Part shown: positions 41,469 through 51,937 of the stretch, piece by piece
Position numbering within the stretch: the first letter of the stretch is position 1
Layout of the letters: the number at the start of each line of letters is the position of its first letter
DNA from: Mesostigma viride
Taxonomy: Eukaryota > Streptophyta > Mesostigmatophyceae > Mesostigmatales > Mesostigmataceae
Assembly (NCBI GenBank): GCA_009746045.1
Contig: RPFO01000089.1
Coordinates: 130,043-194,042 of the forward strand
Reading direction: 5' to 3'
Length of the DNA stretch: 64,000 nt
Program-made: the position numbers and the translations under genes
Notes under the pieces: model-generated
The model's input: the letters and a program-made list of their open reading frames with translations, nothing else
What the model was told of the DNA's origin: nothing
The model's database searches: none

Positions 41469-42020
41469 TTTGCTGAGCTTCGCTCATTTTATATATGACG
41501 CGTGGATGGGCTCAAAGGGGACCGACCTGCCGTAGGTAGCGTAAGACTAGCGCTTGTCACGAGGGTACTTCACCGGCCGGCCCTTTTTGTGCCGAGGCTG
41601 AGTGTGGTTCCGGAGTGCAGGCCTAGGTAGCTTCTAACGTACGTCACTAGACCTTGTTACCTGCGCCAGCCGCCAGGCGTGGCGCAACTGTGATGGGCAG
41701 TCAGTACACCTTGTACCTGCGCCAGCCGGCAGGCCTGCGTGGCGCAATGTGAATGATAGTCAGTACTTAGAGTGGTGTAGGGGACGTAGGGAGGCCTCTT
41801 TTCAGCTCCCACCCACCCACCCACCCACGCTGCTAAGAGGGGCAACACCTTGTGTTCGAGTATGCTGGGCCCCAAGCATGGTGCTACAATAACCAACTTG
41901 ATAATGATGTGCACTGAGTTTGAAGGTGTGGTATAGGCTGTCCGTATAAATGCACACAAAAATGTAAAATAAATGTTTCTCTTGGTGGGAAGGAACTCCA
42001 ATGGACCAAAAACAAGAAAT
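41469..42020 (+). repeat. Short repeat unit, copy 1
   Basis: Same start and end as the long unit, but the middle (about 1 kb) is replaced by a (CCCA)n run at 41808-41827. Directly follows long unit copy 1. Confidence 0.8.
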
Positions 42021-42403
42021 GTATACGAAGATCTCGTTTTGAGATTCCATGATTCTGATTGGTTCCTTTCAGACTAAGGTTGAGGCAAGCTCGACAAGCA
42101 CTTCGATATCAAGGACGTGGGGCCGCCATTGTTGATACATTGCTTTTGATCCATCATGGTATAATAAAGCTTGTCTTTGTTGTCCATCCTCAAAGAGCCC
42201 TTTGATACTGTCTACTAGACTGCTTTCAGTTCCACAGAAGATGTCTAGGGCACAACTTGTCTTTGTGTCTACAAGGGGTGTGGTTCCTTATCAAATCACG
42301 TGCTGTGGAATTTCCATCTCGACATTACTCAGTGGTATCCGTGCAGTCTATTTCTCAAGAAAGCAACCCAGGTAAAACGATCTTTCGTATTTCGGACTAT
42401 GGA
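42021..42403. other. Spacer between repeat blocks
   Basis: 383 bp of sequence not repeated elsewhere in the window; no gene seen. Confidence 0.4.
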
Positions 42404-43975
42404 TGATTTGCTGAGCTGCGCTCATTTTATATATGACGCGTGGACGGGCTCAAAGGGGACCGACCTGCCGTAGGTAGCGTAAGACTAGCGCTTGTCACGA
42501 GGGTACTGCACCGGCCGGCCCTTTTTGTGCCTAGGCTGAGTGTGGTTCCGGAGTGCAGGCCTAGGTAGCTTCTAACGTACGTCACTAGACCTTGTTACCT
42601 GCGCCAGCCGCCAGGCGTGGCGCAACTGTGATTGGCAGTCAGTACACCTTGTACCTGCGCCAGCCGGCAGGCCTGCGTGGCGCAATGTGAATGATAGTCA
42701 GTACTTAGAGTGGTGTAGGGGACGTAGGGAGGCCTCTTTTCAGCTTCGCAACTTGATCCCAGCATTTGCTGGCAAGGTCGGCTGGCCGCTATGGCGGCTG
42801 CGCTGAATGTAAGACGATGCTATCGGCCTCTCCGGGCGTGGAGAGGCCTGGAATAAAATTCTTTATGTTCGCCACCCACCGTTACAGGCCACGGTAATGG
42901 TTGTTGGGTGGGGGGCTCTACGTTTTGAGTAAAATGGTGTGATTTCCGGCGCTGGGCCCACTGACGATTCCCCTCTACCCCTGGGTGCGGCAAGCGGCTT
43001 CCTGACACTGGGGAAGCTGCGATTTTAGTCGGACAACGTCAGGGAAGGAGCCATACAGGCCAGGGCCAGCGGCTACGGTGGAAAGAATCACAGGTGGAGG
43101 CGAATCTGCCTTAAACGTGGAGATGGCTAGCGCGGGGTGCCAGGGTAGCCCATAACTGCCAGGAGCCTGACAGCGGACCCGATCTTTCGGCCTGTGGCCA
43201 GACGGGAGTTTCGGGGAGGATGCGGGGCTGGAGCGAATCTTGGTGGGAGGAGCGCGCTCTTCATCATTGCCCAGTTTTTCAGCAAAGAATGTTCGCCTGG
43301 CGGGGCTGAAATTCTTGCTGTTTTATCGCCTTGTTTTTATCCTGTATGATGCATTATAGGAAAAGCGATAAAGAGTTCGGTTCAGCCAGGGGGGCATATC
43401 TATGCCATAAAAAATTTCCTACAACAACACAAGCCCTGGTCAGGGCCTTGGCTAAGCAGTTTCCAAGCCAAGGCCTTGGTAGGGTAGAGGGCCTATCGCC
43501 ACAAAGGTTTCAATGCCGGGAAATCCCAGCCTCGGGGGTGGGGCTGGTGATGGGTCCTGGGCTTGTGAGAGACGGTCCGGGGGCGTAAGGCCTAATGAGC
43601 AGCCGCTGGAAACCGCCCCCCTAACGGGGGAACGACATGGGTGCCGCCCTGCGTCCGCCGGGAAACCGTAGCGGCCACACGGGGGCGGCAGTACAGCCGT
43701 GGCAGCGTGCAGGAGGGGGGCCATGGGCGGAAAGAAAATCGGCACCAAGGTTGGCGACAGCCTTGGTGGCCAAGAAGGAGGTGTGGGGGCAACACCTTGT
43801 GTTCGAGTATGCTGGGCCCCCAGCATGGTGCTACAATAACCAACTTGATAATGATGTGCACTGAGTTTGAAGGTGTGGTATAGGCTGTCCGTATAAAGCC
43901 TAGCACACAAAAATGTAAAATAAATGTTTCTCTTGGTGGGAAGGAACTCCAATGGACCAAAAACAAGAAATGTAT
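42404..43975 (+). repeat. Long repeat unit, copy 2 (uninterrupted)
   Basis: 1572 bp, matching copy 1 without the TTAA insertion. It provides the unoccupied site at about 43105-43125 used to define the element at 38291-40594. The 38-codon frame is at 43723-43839. Confidence 0.85.
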
Positions 43976-44530
43976 TTGCTGAGCTTCGCTCATTTTATAT
44001 ATGACGCGTGGACGGGCTCAAAGGGGACCGACCTGCCGTAGGTAGCGTAAGACTAGCGCTTGTCACGAGGGTACTGCACCGGCCGGCCCTTTTTGTGCCT
44101 AGGCTGAGTGTGGTTCCGGAGTGCAGGCCTAGGTAGCTTCTAACGTACGTCACTAGACCTTGTTACCTGCGCCAGCCGCCAGGCGTGGCGCAACTGTGAT
44201 TGGCAGTCAGTACACCTTGTACCTGCGCCAGCCGGCAGGCCTGCGTGGCGCAATGTGAATGATAGTCAGTACTTAGAGTGGTGTAGGGGACGTAGGGAGG
44301 CCTCTTTTCAGCTCCCACCCACCCACCCACGCTGCTAAGAGGGGCAACACCTTGTGTTCGAGTATGCTGGGCCCCCAGCATGGTGCTACAATAACCAACT
44401 TGATAATGATGTGCACTGAGTTTGAAGGTGTGGTATAGGCTGTCCGTATAAAGCCTAGCACACAAAAATGTAAAATAAATGTTTCTCTTGGTGGGAAGGA
44501 ACTCCAATGGACCAAAAACAAGAAATGTAT
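43976..44530 (+). repeat. Short repeat unit, copy 2
   Basis: Matches 41469-42020 with a slightly shorter (CCCA)n run at 44314-44329. Completes a duplicated long+short block. Confidence 0.85.
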
Positions 44531-44549
44531 GTTGATGATCATTTTTAGT

Positions 44550-46020
44550 CGTTACAGTAAGTAATTATTCAGGCCTGCGCTGTGCGTGTCTGACCTAGCT
44601 TTCCATGGAAGAACGGCCGTTGTTGTGCGCCTGGGCGAGGGATTTACGAGGGCAAGGTACAGACTTGTGGCGAACGTATTGCACTATAAGTTCTTTCTTC
44701 TACACCGTTCGAAGTCTTTTGCGTTCTTTTGGGGCAGTTTCTGCCACTGAGCTAGCTCGCCGTTTCTTGCCGTCGTGTTGTGGCAATACCTGGCAGCTTT
44801 AGATTGTTTTCGTTGATGTTGTGGTCAGGAACGCTTCAGTCGCAGCCCATGGCTTCTCGGGAACGTTCAAGGGGTTACATAAAATGTGTTTTGGCAAGGA
44901 TGAACATTGTGCGTATGGAGGCTTCTTGTAGTGTGAGAGTGACGCACCCTTTCTTCGCAGCGGCATCACAGCACTCAGAAGCTGAACGGCCGCGAATGCT
45001 TTCTTTAGATTTTATCGTTCAAGGAAGGATGGTTATGGTGATGGCCAAGTTATGTGAAATAGTGCTGGAACCTTTTTGCCGTTGGGGCAAATTGGTCCGG
45101 AACACTATTTTGCCCGGAATCACCACTTCCGAGCACCCAAGTTAATTCGGCCGAATTAACTTGGGTGCTCGGAAGTGGTGATTCCGGGCAAAATAGTGTT
45201 CCGGACCAATTTGCCCCAACGGCAAAAAGGTTCCAGCACTATTTCACCTAACTAAAACCTGGCCCCGTGGAGGGGGAGTCGAATAGACCTGCATGGAGAC
45301 AACCGCCTAGGCTAGTGCACGCAAATGATATTGCGCCGGAACTGTCTCTGGCAGGTTTCGAACCCCTGACCTCCAAGGTGCACAGGTCTTAGTTAGGTGA
45401 AATAGTGCCGGAACCTTTAATGCCGTTGGGGCAAATCGGTCCGGAACACTATTTTGCCCGGAATCACCACTTCCGAGCACCCAAGTTAATTCGGCCGAAT
45501 TAACTTGGGTGCTCGGAAGTGGTGATTCCGGGCAAAATAGTGTTCCGGACCGATTTGCCCCAACGGCAAAAAGGTTCCGGCACTATTTCACCTAACTAAG
45601 ACCTGTGCACCTTGGAGGTCAGGGGTTCGAAACCTGCCAGAGACAGTTCCGGCGCAATATCATTTGCGTGCACTAGCCTAGGCGGTTGTCTCCAGGTCTA
45701 TTCGACTCCCCCTCCACGCGGGGCCAGGTTTTAGTTAGGTGAAATAGTGCCGGAACCTTTTTGCCGTTGGGGCAAATCGGTCCGGAACACTATTTTGCCC
45801 GGAATCACCACTTCCGAGCACCCAAGTTAATTCGGCCGAATTAACTTGGGTGCTCGGAAGTGGTGATTCCGGGCAAAATAGTGTTCCGGACCGATTTGCC
45901 CCAACGGCAAAAAGGTTCCGGCACTATTTCACCTAACTGGCCATACTGGAGATATTGCATTTGTGTGACTGCATGTAGATAGCTGCCAATATTGGTTTAT
46001 TTGAGCTTTCCCATGTTATG
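44550..46020 (+). mobile_element. Internal part of a TTAA element, interrupted by a palindromic element
   Basis: 44560-45042 matches the inverse of 39680-40180 (phrases such as ccatggaagaacgg, gcgcctgggcgagggattta, gtgagagtgacgcaccc). After the palindromic insertion it continues with atactggagatattgcattt, as at 39650-39670. Neither TTAA terminus is present here, so it is a fragment. Confidence 0.65.
45048..45938. mobile_element. Palindromic-terminal-repeat element, three-repeat form
   Basis: Palindrome (45048-45253), spacer inverted (45254-45390), palindrome (45391-45597), spacer direct (45598-45732), palindrome (45733-45938). GGCCA is duplicated outside (45043-45047 and 45939-45943), so this 891-bp composite also inserted, or was formed, within a single target duplication. 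The related TTAA-element copy at 39640-39680 lacks the insertion. The two spacers are in opposite orientation. No coding. Confidence 0.82.
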
Positions 46021-46048
46021 ATGATGTGACAACAGACTATACATAATT

Positions 46049-46165
46049 TGAAAAGCACTGAAGAGGTTATTGCTTAGCCTTTGTTTGAAAAGCACTGAGG
46101 AGGTTATAGCTTAGCCTATTTGAAAAGCACTGAAGAGGTTATTGCTTAGCCTATGTTTGAAAAGC
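46049..46165. repeat. 37-bp minisatellite, about three copies
   Basis: tttgaaaagcactgaagagg and ttattgcttagcc recur three times, then a partial fourth. Confidence 0.8.
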
Positions 46166-46240
46166 ATGTGTGGTCCTGCAGTGGGAATTTTTTCCCCATA
46201 TGTGATCCTCTTTTTGCCTTTTTGGCTCTTCCAGTTTCGA

Positions 46241-46815
46241 GCTAAAAAGTGGGGGGGATATATAGTGGATCACACACATGATCGAGTGCTCTATATTTGC
46301 TGTGGATATGTCTTCCAAGTGATAGTCCAGGACATAATGGCACGCAAACGCGACAGCTGTCGCGTCCGTGATCATTTACGTCCGTGCACTCGAGAAACGG
46401 CTGTTCACCGAATCATTTACGTCCGGTTCAGTTCCGTTGGTTTGGTTCTGCGGTAGCCGTTTGGCTTGGATTTGTTCAAGGCTACTGGGCACCGGCCGGT
46501 GTGAAGCGCCGCGCCGGATGCTAGTCGTACCCAACTCTACGACGCTCAATGTGGCTGAATATTTACTTTTGTAGTATGTTCAGTCTACCGTTGGTAGATA
46601 TCGGACGGCACAGTCATTATGTCATGATGACTGCTCAAGCGTCGCGCGTAATCATTATTGTATTGCTGCCGTGCAGACTGTTTTGATTGATGCGCACACG
46701 CCTCGCTCATAGCCTGAGCTAGATATAGTGGATCACACACAGTGAGTGCTCTATTGCTGTGGATATGTCTGCCAAGTGGACATGTCTTCCAAGTGATAGT
46801 CCAGGACATAATGGC
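46241..46815. repeat. Pair of 95-bp direct repeats and intervening DNA
   Basis: The block from gatatatagtggatcacaca to gtccaggacataatggcacg occurs at 46255-46343 and, with small changes, at 46727-46818. The first copy continues into caaacgcgacag uninterrupted; the second is interrupted at GCACG by the LTR element. Between them (46346-46725) no gene is seen. Confidence 0.7.
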
Positions 46816-46818
46816 ACG

Positions 46819-47562
46819 TGTCAGAAACCGGGGCTCGGAGGAAAGATCTTTTGCCTGTTATGACCCAGATATTGCACAAGTGTATGGAAAAGACTTCTTG
46901 TATTAAAATACGTTTACTGAGAGTGGAAAACACGGTGCGGCCAACACTGGGCGCAGTCTGCCATAGCCAACACTGGGCCAGGGCAAATGACAATGCCAAC
47001 ACTGGGCAGGGTCACACGACCAACACTGGGTCGGGGCCACACACGGCTCGGCAAGCAAACAACTCTAGGCACACAAAGTAGTGGCGGCTAATGCATTATG
47101 CACCGTTGATTTACATCTGACGGCACTGCAGCTTAGCGTCTCTACAACCACGGAAAGAACACTAGATAATAACGACTTTGCAGCCTGTAATCTATTGTCC
47201 ACATCATGGTACATTGTGTGTGTGGTCTGATAGGCTCAAAGTCCTATCGCCTCCAGGGCGGCACCACAAACTGCGGACCTGATCTGATCCGGAGAGAGCC
47301 GATGTAAATTACGGCACCTGTAACGGTGCTGACAGGTAACGCTTGCTGTATTCCGAGCAACATCATTCGGATTTTAGTACACTCAAACATTGTATATGAT
47401 ATTAAACTAGTCAACGACCTGTGGGTGCAATTAATAGGGATGCAAACCCAACAACAAGTCGTGTAAATAAACACCTAGCTGACGACGTCAATTTTCCCCG
47501 CATATAATGCGTGATAACATAATGCGTGACAAAAGTAGAGAAACATCGCTAGATATTTGACA
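46819..47562 (-). repeat. LTR (3' LTR in minus orientation)
   Basis: 744 bp with inverted ends TGTCA/TGACA. It contains a motif ccaacactggg repeated five times (about 46940-47035). Confidence 0.9.
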
Positions 47563-47592
47563 CACCCCCATACTGCATGTCACGTATTCCGG

Positions 47593-48480
47593 CTACTCAA
47601 TGAAAAAACCAGCAGGAACATCTGCCACGTCGTCAGCCAGTGGCTCGCCGTCCATGGTGAAGTGCGCCTCAGGTTTCTTGGACTTGTTCTCCGCCTTCTT
47701 GGACCAGCAGCGATCCTCAGTGTGACCGGTACGGTGGCAGTGCTTGCAGGTCAGCACTTTCCCAACCTTGGTGAGGAAGACTGATTCGTCGATAGTACCC
47801 GCACAGTGGGGGCAGGCAGCAGTATGATACACTGGTGCACTGGAATCTGAGCTGCCAGCTTGGGCCGCGCGGTGCACACGCAGATGGTCGTCCACTTTCA
47901 GGACGGCGGTCTTGTAGTCTTTCCACGTCAAGTCGGGGGGAAGGTTGTACGCCGCCAGGACGGGGCCATACTGGGCAGGAAGTCTGCGGCGGTGTGATGT
48001 CACCAGGATGGAATCATGGAGTTTATTGTTGCTTAATTTATTATATTGCAGGTACAATCGTTCGGTGAGATTGACATTTGCAGGAACAGAATCCATGGGA
48101 ATCTGCTCAGCTGACAGCAGTTCCTCAAGTGTCGCGGCCTGATGGGTGGATGTCGTTTCGTCACGTCCATAGACGTCAACCAGGACGGTCCACGCCTCGT
48201 GCATATACTTGTTGGGGGCCGTAGCGGCATGCAGTAGTAGCGCGTTGCCGTCGAGGCCAGCAATCAGGGCAGCGTAACCAATTTTTTGCTGCTTTACCAC
48301 GATCGGATCCTTTCCAGCTAGTACATCTGAATATCCGAGGGCGTCGAATTGCCCTTCCGCCTTGATTCGGAATCCGGTGAATTTCTTGGGGTCGCTCCCA
48401 TCAAAGTTGAGATTCTTGAGAGCACTAAGAACGCTGCTCTCCTTGACTTCTCGTGCCACAGCTGGCGCACCTCCCGACAT
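47593..48480 (-). CDS. gag: Gag polyprotein with copia-type (UBN2-like) capsid and CCHC knuckle
   Basis: 295 codons on the minus strand, ATG at 48480, stop at 47593. The N-terminal part has KNLNFDGSDPKKFTGFRIKA, the copia gag signature of a short motif before a helical domain. The middle contains HEAWTVLVDVYGRDETTSTH and LTERLYLQYNKLSNN, typical of UBN2-type gag. CPHC and then CKHCHRTGHTEDRC (C-x2-C-x4-H-x4-C) near residues 230-265 form the zinc region for RNA binding. The frame is intact, unlike most others in the window. It ends 30 bp before the 3' LTR, so there is no space for pol. Confidence 0.85.
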   Translation of the reverse strand: MSGGAPAVAREVKESSVLSALKNLNFDGSDPKKFTGFRIKAEGQFDALGYSDVLAGKDPIVVKQQKIGYAALIAGLDGNALLLHAATAPNKYMHEAWTVLVDVYGRDETTSTHQAATLEELLSAEQIPMDSVPANVNLTERLYLQYNKLSNNKLHDSILVTSHRRRLPAQYGPVLAAYNLPPDLTWKDYKTAVLKVDDHLRVHRAAQAGSSDSSAPVYHTAACPHCAGTIDESVFLTKVGKVLTCKHCHRTGHTEDRCWSKKAENKSKKPEAHFTMDGEPLADDVADVPAGFFIE

Positions 48481-48826
48481 GTTCTTGATTGCGTTGGAGA
48501 TTTGTAATGTGAAGTAAAGTGTGATTTAATCTCTCCAGAGATACTGCGTTGTTGTCGAGCAGATCCTGTAGATTTCTGATTGAAAAGTCTGGAAGTTCGC
48601 TGAAACACACACAGTTGAAAAATTCTTGTCGAATGCCACGCAGGAGCCAGCGGCAGTAGGCAGATTCAGGAAACACGCCCGGGAAGATGTCTTCAACTTG
48701 GGCAAAAAGCAGATTTGCTCTTGCGAGGTAGTCTGGGCAAGATTCTTCGGGAAATTGAAAAAGCTCAATTCCAGATCTCAGGTTGCGGTCGTTGGGAATT
48801 GGAAAATATGGGTTCATAGGCATCAC
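48425..48826 (-). CDS. Upstream frame overlapping gag, unknown
   Basis: 133 codons from the ATG at 48826, just inside the primer-binding site, to 48425. It overlaps the first 56 bp of gag in another frame. Residues such as GIELFQFPEESCPDYLARAN and YCRWLLRGIRQEFFNCVCF suggest a folded helical domain reminiscent of retroelement capsids, but I do not recognise a family. It could be the first ORF of a bicistronic gag, or the N-terminal half of a gag broken by a frameshift. Confidence 0.45.
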   Translation of the reverse strand: MMPMNPYFPIPNDRNLRSGIELFQFPEESCPDYLARANLLFAQVEDIFPGVFPESAYCRWLLRGIRQEFFNCVCFSELPDFSIRNLQDLLDNNAVSLERLNHTLLHITNLQRNQEHVGRCASCGTRSQGEQRS

Positions 48827-48842
48827 TCGCTACTCGATACCA
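48827..48842 (-). promoter_or_regulatory. Primer-binding site
   Basis: Minus strand tggtatcgagtagcg directly adjoining the LTR end, resembling TGGTATC-type sites complementary to the 3' end of initiator methionine tRNA. Confidence 0.6.
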
Positions 48843-49586
48843 TGTCAGAAACCGGGGCTCGGAGGAAAGATCTTTTGCCTGTTATGACCCAGATATTGCA
48901 CAAGTGTATGGAAAAGACTTCTTGTATTAAAATACGTTTACTGAGAGTGGAAAACACGGTGCGGCCAACACTGGGCGCAGTCTACCATAGCCAACACTGG
49001 GCCAGGGCAAATGACAATGCCAACACTGGGCAGGGTCACACGACCAACACTGGGTCGGGGCCACACACGGCTCGGCAAGCAAACAACTCTAGGCACACAA
49101 AGTAGTGGCGGCTAATGCATTATGCACCGTTGATTTACATCTGACGGCACTGCAGCTTAGCGTCTCTACAACCACGGAAAGAACACTAGATAATAACGAC
49201 TTTGCAGCCTGTAATCTATTGTCCACATCATGGTACATTGTGTGTGTGGTCTGATAGGCTCAAAGTCCTATCGCCTCCAGGGCGGCACCACAAACTGCGG
49301 ACCTGATCTGATCCGGAGAGAGCCGATGTAAATTACGGCACCTGTAACGGTGCTGACAGGTAACGCTTGCTGTATTCCGAGCAACATCATTCGGATTTTA
49401 GTACACTCAAACATTGTATATGATATTAAACTAGTCAACGACCTGTGGGTGCAATTAATAGGGATGCAAACCCAACAACAAGTCGTGTAAATAAACACCT
49501 AGCTGACGACGTCAATTTTCCCCGCATATAATGCGTGATAACATAATGCGTGACAAAAGTAGAGAAACATCGCTAGATATTTGACA
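48843..49586 (-). repeat. LTR (5' LTR in minus orientation)
   Basis: 744 bp, nearly identical to 46819-47562 (G/A difference at about 48983), TGTCAG...TTGACA, followed by GCACG. Confidence 0.9.
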
Positions 49587-49591
49587 GCACG

Positions 49592-49860
49592 CAAACGCGA
49601 CAGTGCTCATAAATGAAACCCATCAACTTGAGCAGTTTTGTCAACGTTGTGCGTCAACGTTGTGTGTCAACGTTGTGCGTGGCACGTGCGCAGCCGCAGG
49701 GGGGGGAAGGACTTCGGCCCCGTACAGCCATGTGGTGCCGGCGACAGGAGTTTACCCTCCAATGCAGCCCGTTGGAGAGGCATTAATTCACGTTGGCAAA
49801 TACTGCAACAACGGTCGTCATCAGCTCGGACCAATAGAGCGCCTCATCTCGCGCTTCACG
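49592..49860. other. Flank with short GTCAACGTTGTGCGT repeats
   Basis: gtcaacgttgtgcgt recurs three times at 49640-49684. The remainder leads into the truncated gypsy element. Confidence 0.5.
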
Positions 49861-51390
49861 GTCACTGAGGACAAGGCAAATGAAGCCATAGCTGCCCGCC
49901 GGCCCTCAGAGCATGGACGGCTACCCAGCCAAGTTTCAAAACGGGTTCCTTTACGTGAATGTCAGTGGCCAGGCGGCCCGTCAAGACTCATGGCGCTTGT
50001 ATGTCCCCCAAATATGCCGCGCCGAGGTATCATTTGAGTTACATGACTCCGTCTTGGGGGGACACCAAGGCCAGGATAGGCTGTTAGCGAGGGCCCGGAG
50101 GTCCTACTATTGGCCTAAGATGGCTCGTGATGTGCGGGAGTATGTCAGTACCTGTGACAGCTGCCAGCACATGAAGCCACGGAATACGGGCAAACAGGGC
50201 GTTCCAAAGGAAATTCCAGACCCCATGTTCCCTTGGGACTCGGTGATGATGGATTTCATTGGGCCCTTGCCAGAGACCAAGGCGGGCAATGCTCAGATCC
50301 TGGTAGTGGTGGACCGGCTCACGCGGAGATGCCATTTAATCCCCTGCAAGGCCACCTTGACGGCTGAAGAGTGTGCCCACTTGTTCCTAAATAATGTGTT
50401 CCGGCTCCATGGCATGCCCCGACAATTTATCACCGACAAAGACAAACTGTTCACGTCAAAATTTTGGACCTCATTCTTTCAGGTCGTCGGGACTAAGTTG
50501 TCTATGGGTACGGCCCATCACAGTAGCTCTTCTCACATGGTGGAGAGAGTGAATCGTGTGGTTGAAGAGGCACTGCGGCACTACCTGGATCGAGCTACTG
50601 TAGACGGGAAGAATTGGGACGAAGTGCTGGGATTCATTGAGTTTTCACTCAATAATGCCCCCCATTCTGCCCACGGGTATACCCCGTTCTTTCTTGATAC
50701 AGGCAGGCATCCCCTTACACCCACCGATCTCTTGACCGCCCCTGGCAGCCATCACCACGACAACGGAGCTACTACGCTCCACAGTCGCAGGGGCGCGGGA
50801 GCTGGTACAACGGATGGTGCAAGCTCATTCCAGTGCCATAAGTGGCCTACGTCAGGCGCGTGCCAAGTACATGGCGCGAGTCCAAAGTACCCTAGCTGGA
50901 CGGGCGCACCCCTGCAATCGAAGCAGGTGACTTGGTTTTAATTGAGGGCCCCCACCAAGGCCGCTCAGTTCTCGCACAAGTTCGAGGACAGCCTGAAGGT
51001 CAAGCTCCGCCCCTTATTCCTTGGACCGTATCTGGTGGAGAAGGTGTTCAATGAGGTGATGGTGTCTGTCGCCATCCCGGACTCGTGGCAGCTGAAGTCC
51101 AATGTTTTCCACGTTGACCAGCTTAAGCTTTACCGCAAGAGCACCTTCCCAGGTCGTGTCATGGCACCCGCCCCCTTGGAGTTCAACCCCGAGACGGGCG
51201 AACCCGAGGATGAGGTGCCGAGGACATTGTAGCCCACCGCAATCGAGGCCGCCGCCGCGAGTACCTCCTTAACCCATGGGTTAAGTGGAAGTTCTCCCAA
51301 ACAGAGCTAGAGCACTCATGGGTAGCTGAGGCTGGACTCACGGGCTGTGCACGCTTGCTACAGGAGTATAAAGCCCAGGCAGGGTTGGCA
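49861..51390 (+). pseudogene. Ty3/gypsy integrase with chromodomain, 5'-truncated
   Basis: The frame from about 49913 encodes the integrase zinc region (ELHDSVLGGHQG, then CDSCQHMK), catalytic Asp in MMDFIGPLP, Asp in FITDKDKLFTSKFW and Glu in MVERVNRVVEEALRHYL, the usual D,D,E core. A frameshift follows near 50770, an in-frame TAA at 50939-50941, then the C-terminal barrel (LRPLFLGPYLVEKVFNEV, FHVDQLKLYR). After another shift near 51215 a chromodomain is readable: RRREYLLNPWVKWKFSQTEL, EHSWVAEAGL, LLQEYKAQAGLA, stop at 51389-51391. Chromodomains steer integration to particular chromatin. Gag, protease and most of RT are missing. Confidence 0.8.
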
Positions 51391-51937
51391 TAATTCCGGC
51401 CCTTCTCCTACCTCTTGCGTAATGCTCCTTGCATGTGCATTGCCTTGATGCAGGCCGCCCCGCCCCAGGGGTCCATGGGCGACATCGAGTTATTCGGTGC
51501 GGTATCGTTTGGACAGGAGGTTCGGTGTCCCTCACCCGACACACGTTCCTCGCCGCCTTCTTGAGCGTTTTCCCACTGGAGGCGCTGCGGGATGTCAATC
51601 TGGCCAAACGCCATGATTCACGCGCCGGCGCGCGACAACTCACCTTCCAGCACGCCCTAGTCCAGGCCAATGGCCTGCCTCTTCCCGAGCCGGCTGAGGC
51701 CGCGCCGGCTGAGCGTGTCCACCGGCGTCAACGCCCGGCCGCACCTCTGCGCGGGCATGGCCGTGGGGGCCCCGCTCGTGGGGGTCACCGCCCGAGCCCT
51801 TACCGCCCGGCGCCGTAAATCATCGCCTGAACCGATGGTGACAGTTGGCACGTTGCGTGCCCTGGAAGGGAACAGTGACCATGTATACAGTCAATTATAA
51901 GTCCCGGCTACAGGATCGAGTAGCCGCCTCTTTTGTT
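51391..51937 (+). other. 3' internal region of the gypsy element
   Basis: GC-rich; an open frame at 51429-51818 has an Arg/Pro-rich end but no recognisable domain. Confidence 0.4.

Larger units (their letters stand above)
46819..49586 (-). mobile_element. Gag-only LTR retrotransposon (TR-GAG type), minus strand
   Basis: Two 744-bp LTRs (46819-47562 and 48843-49586), TGTCAG...TTGACA, differing by about one base, with GCACG duplicated outside (46814-46818 and 49587-49591). On the minus strand the primer-binding site lies directly inside the 5' LTR (tggtatcgagtagcg, 48842 downwards), similar to sites matching initiator tRNA-Met. A short purine tract (atgggggtg) precedes the 3' LTR. The 1.28-kb interior encodes Gag only and no pol, so it depends on another element for protease, RT and integrase. 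Such gag-only elements are known in plants. Confidence 0.92.

Noticed and set aside
40846-41487. 213-codon minus-strand frame in the long repeat unit
   Set aside because: It lies in repeat DNA, is broken in copy 2, and reads opposite to the TATA/AATAAA arrangement.
46818-49105. Protein frames inside the gag-only LTRs (87 and 159 codons)
   Set aside because: They lie in LTR sequence, follow the ccaacactggg repeat, and have no domain.
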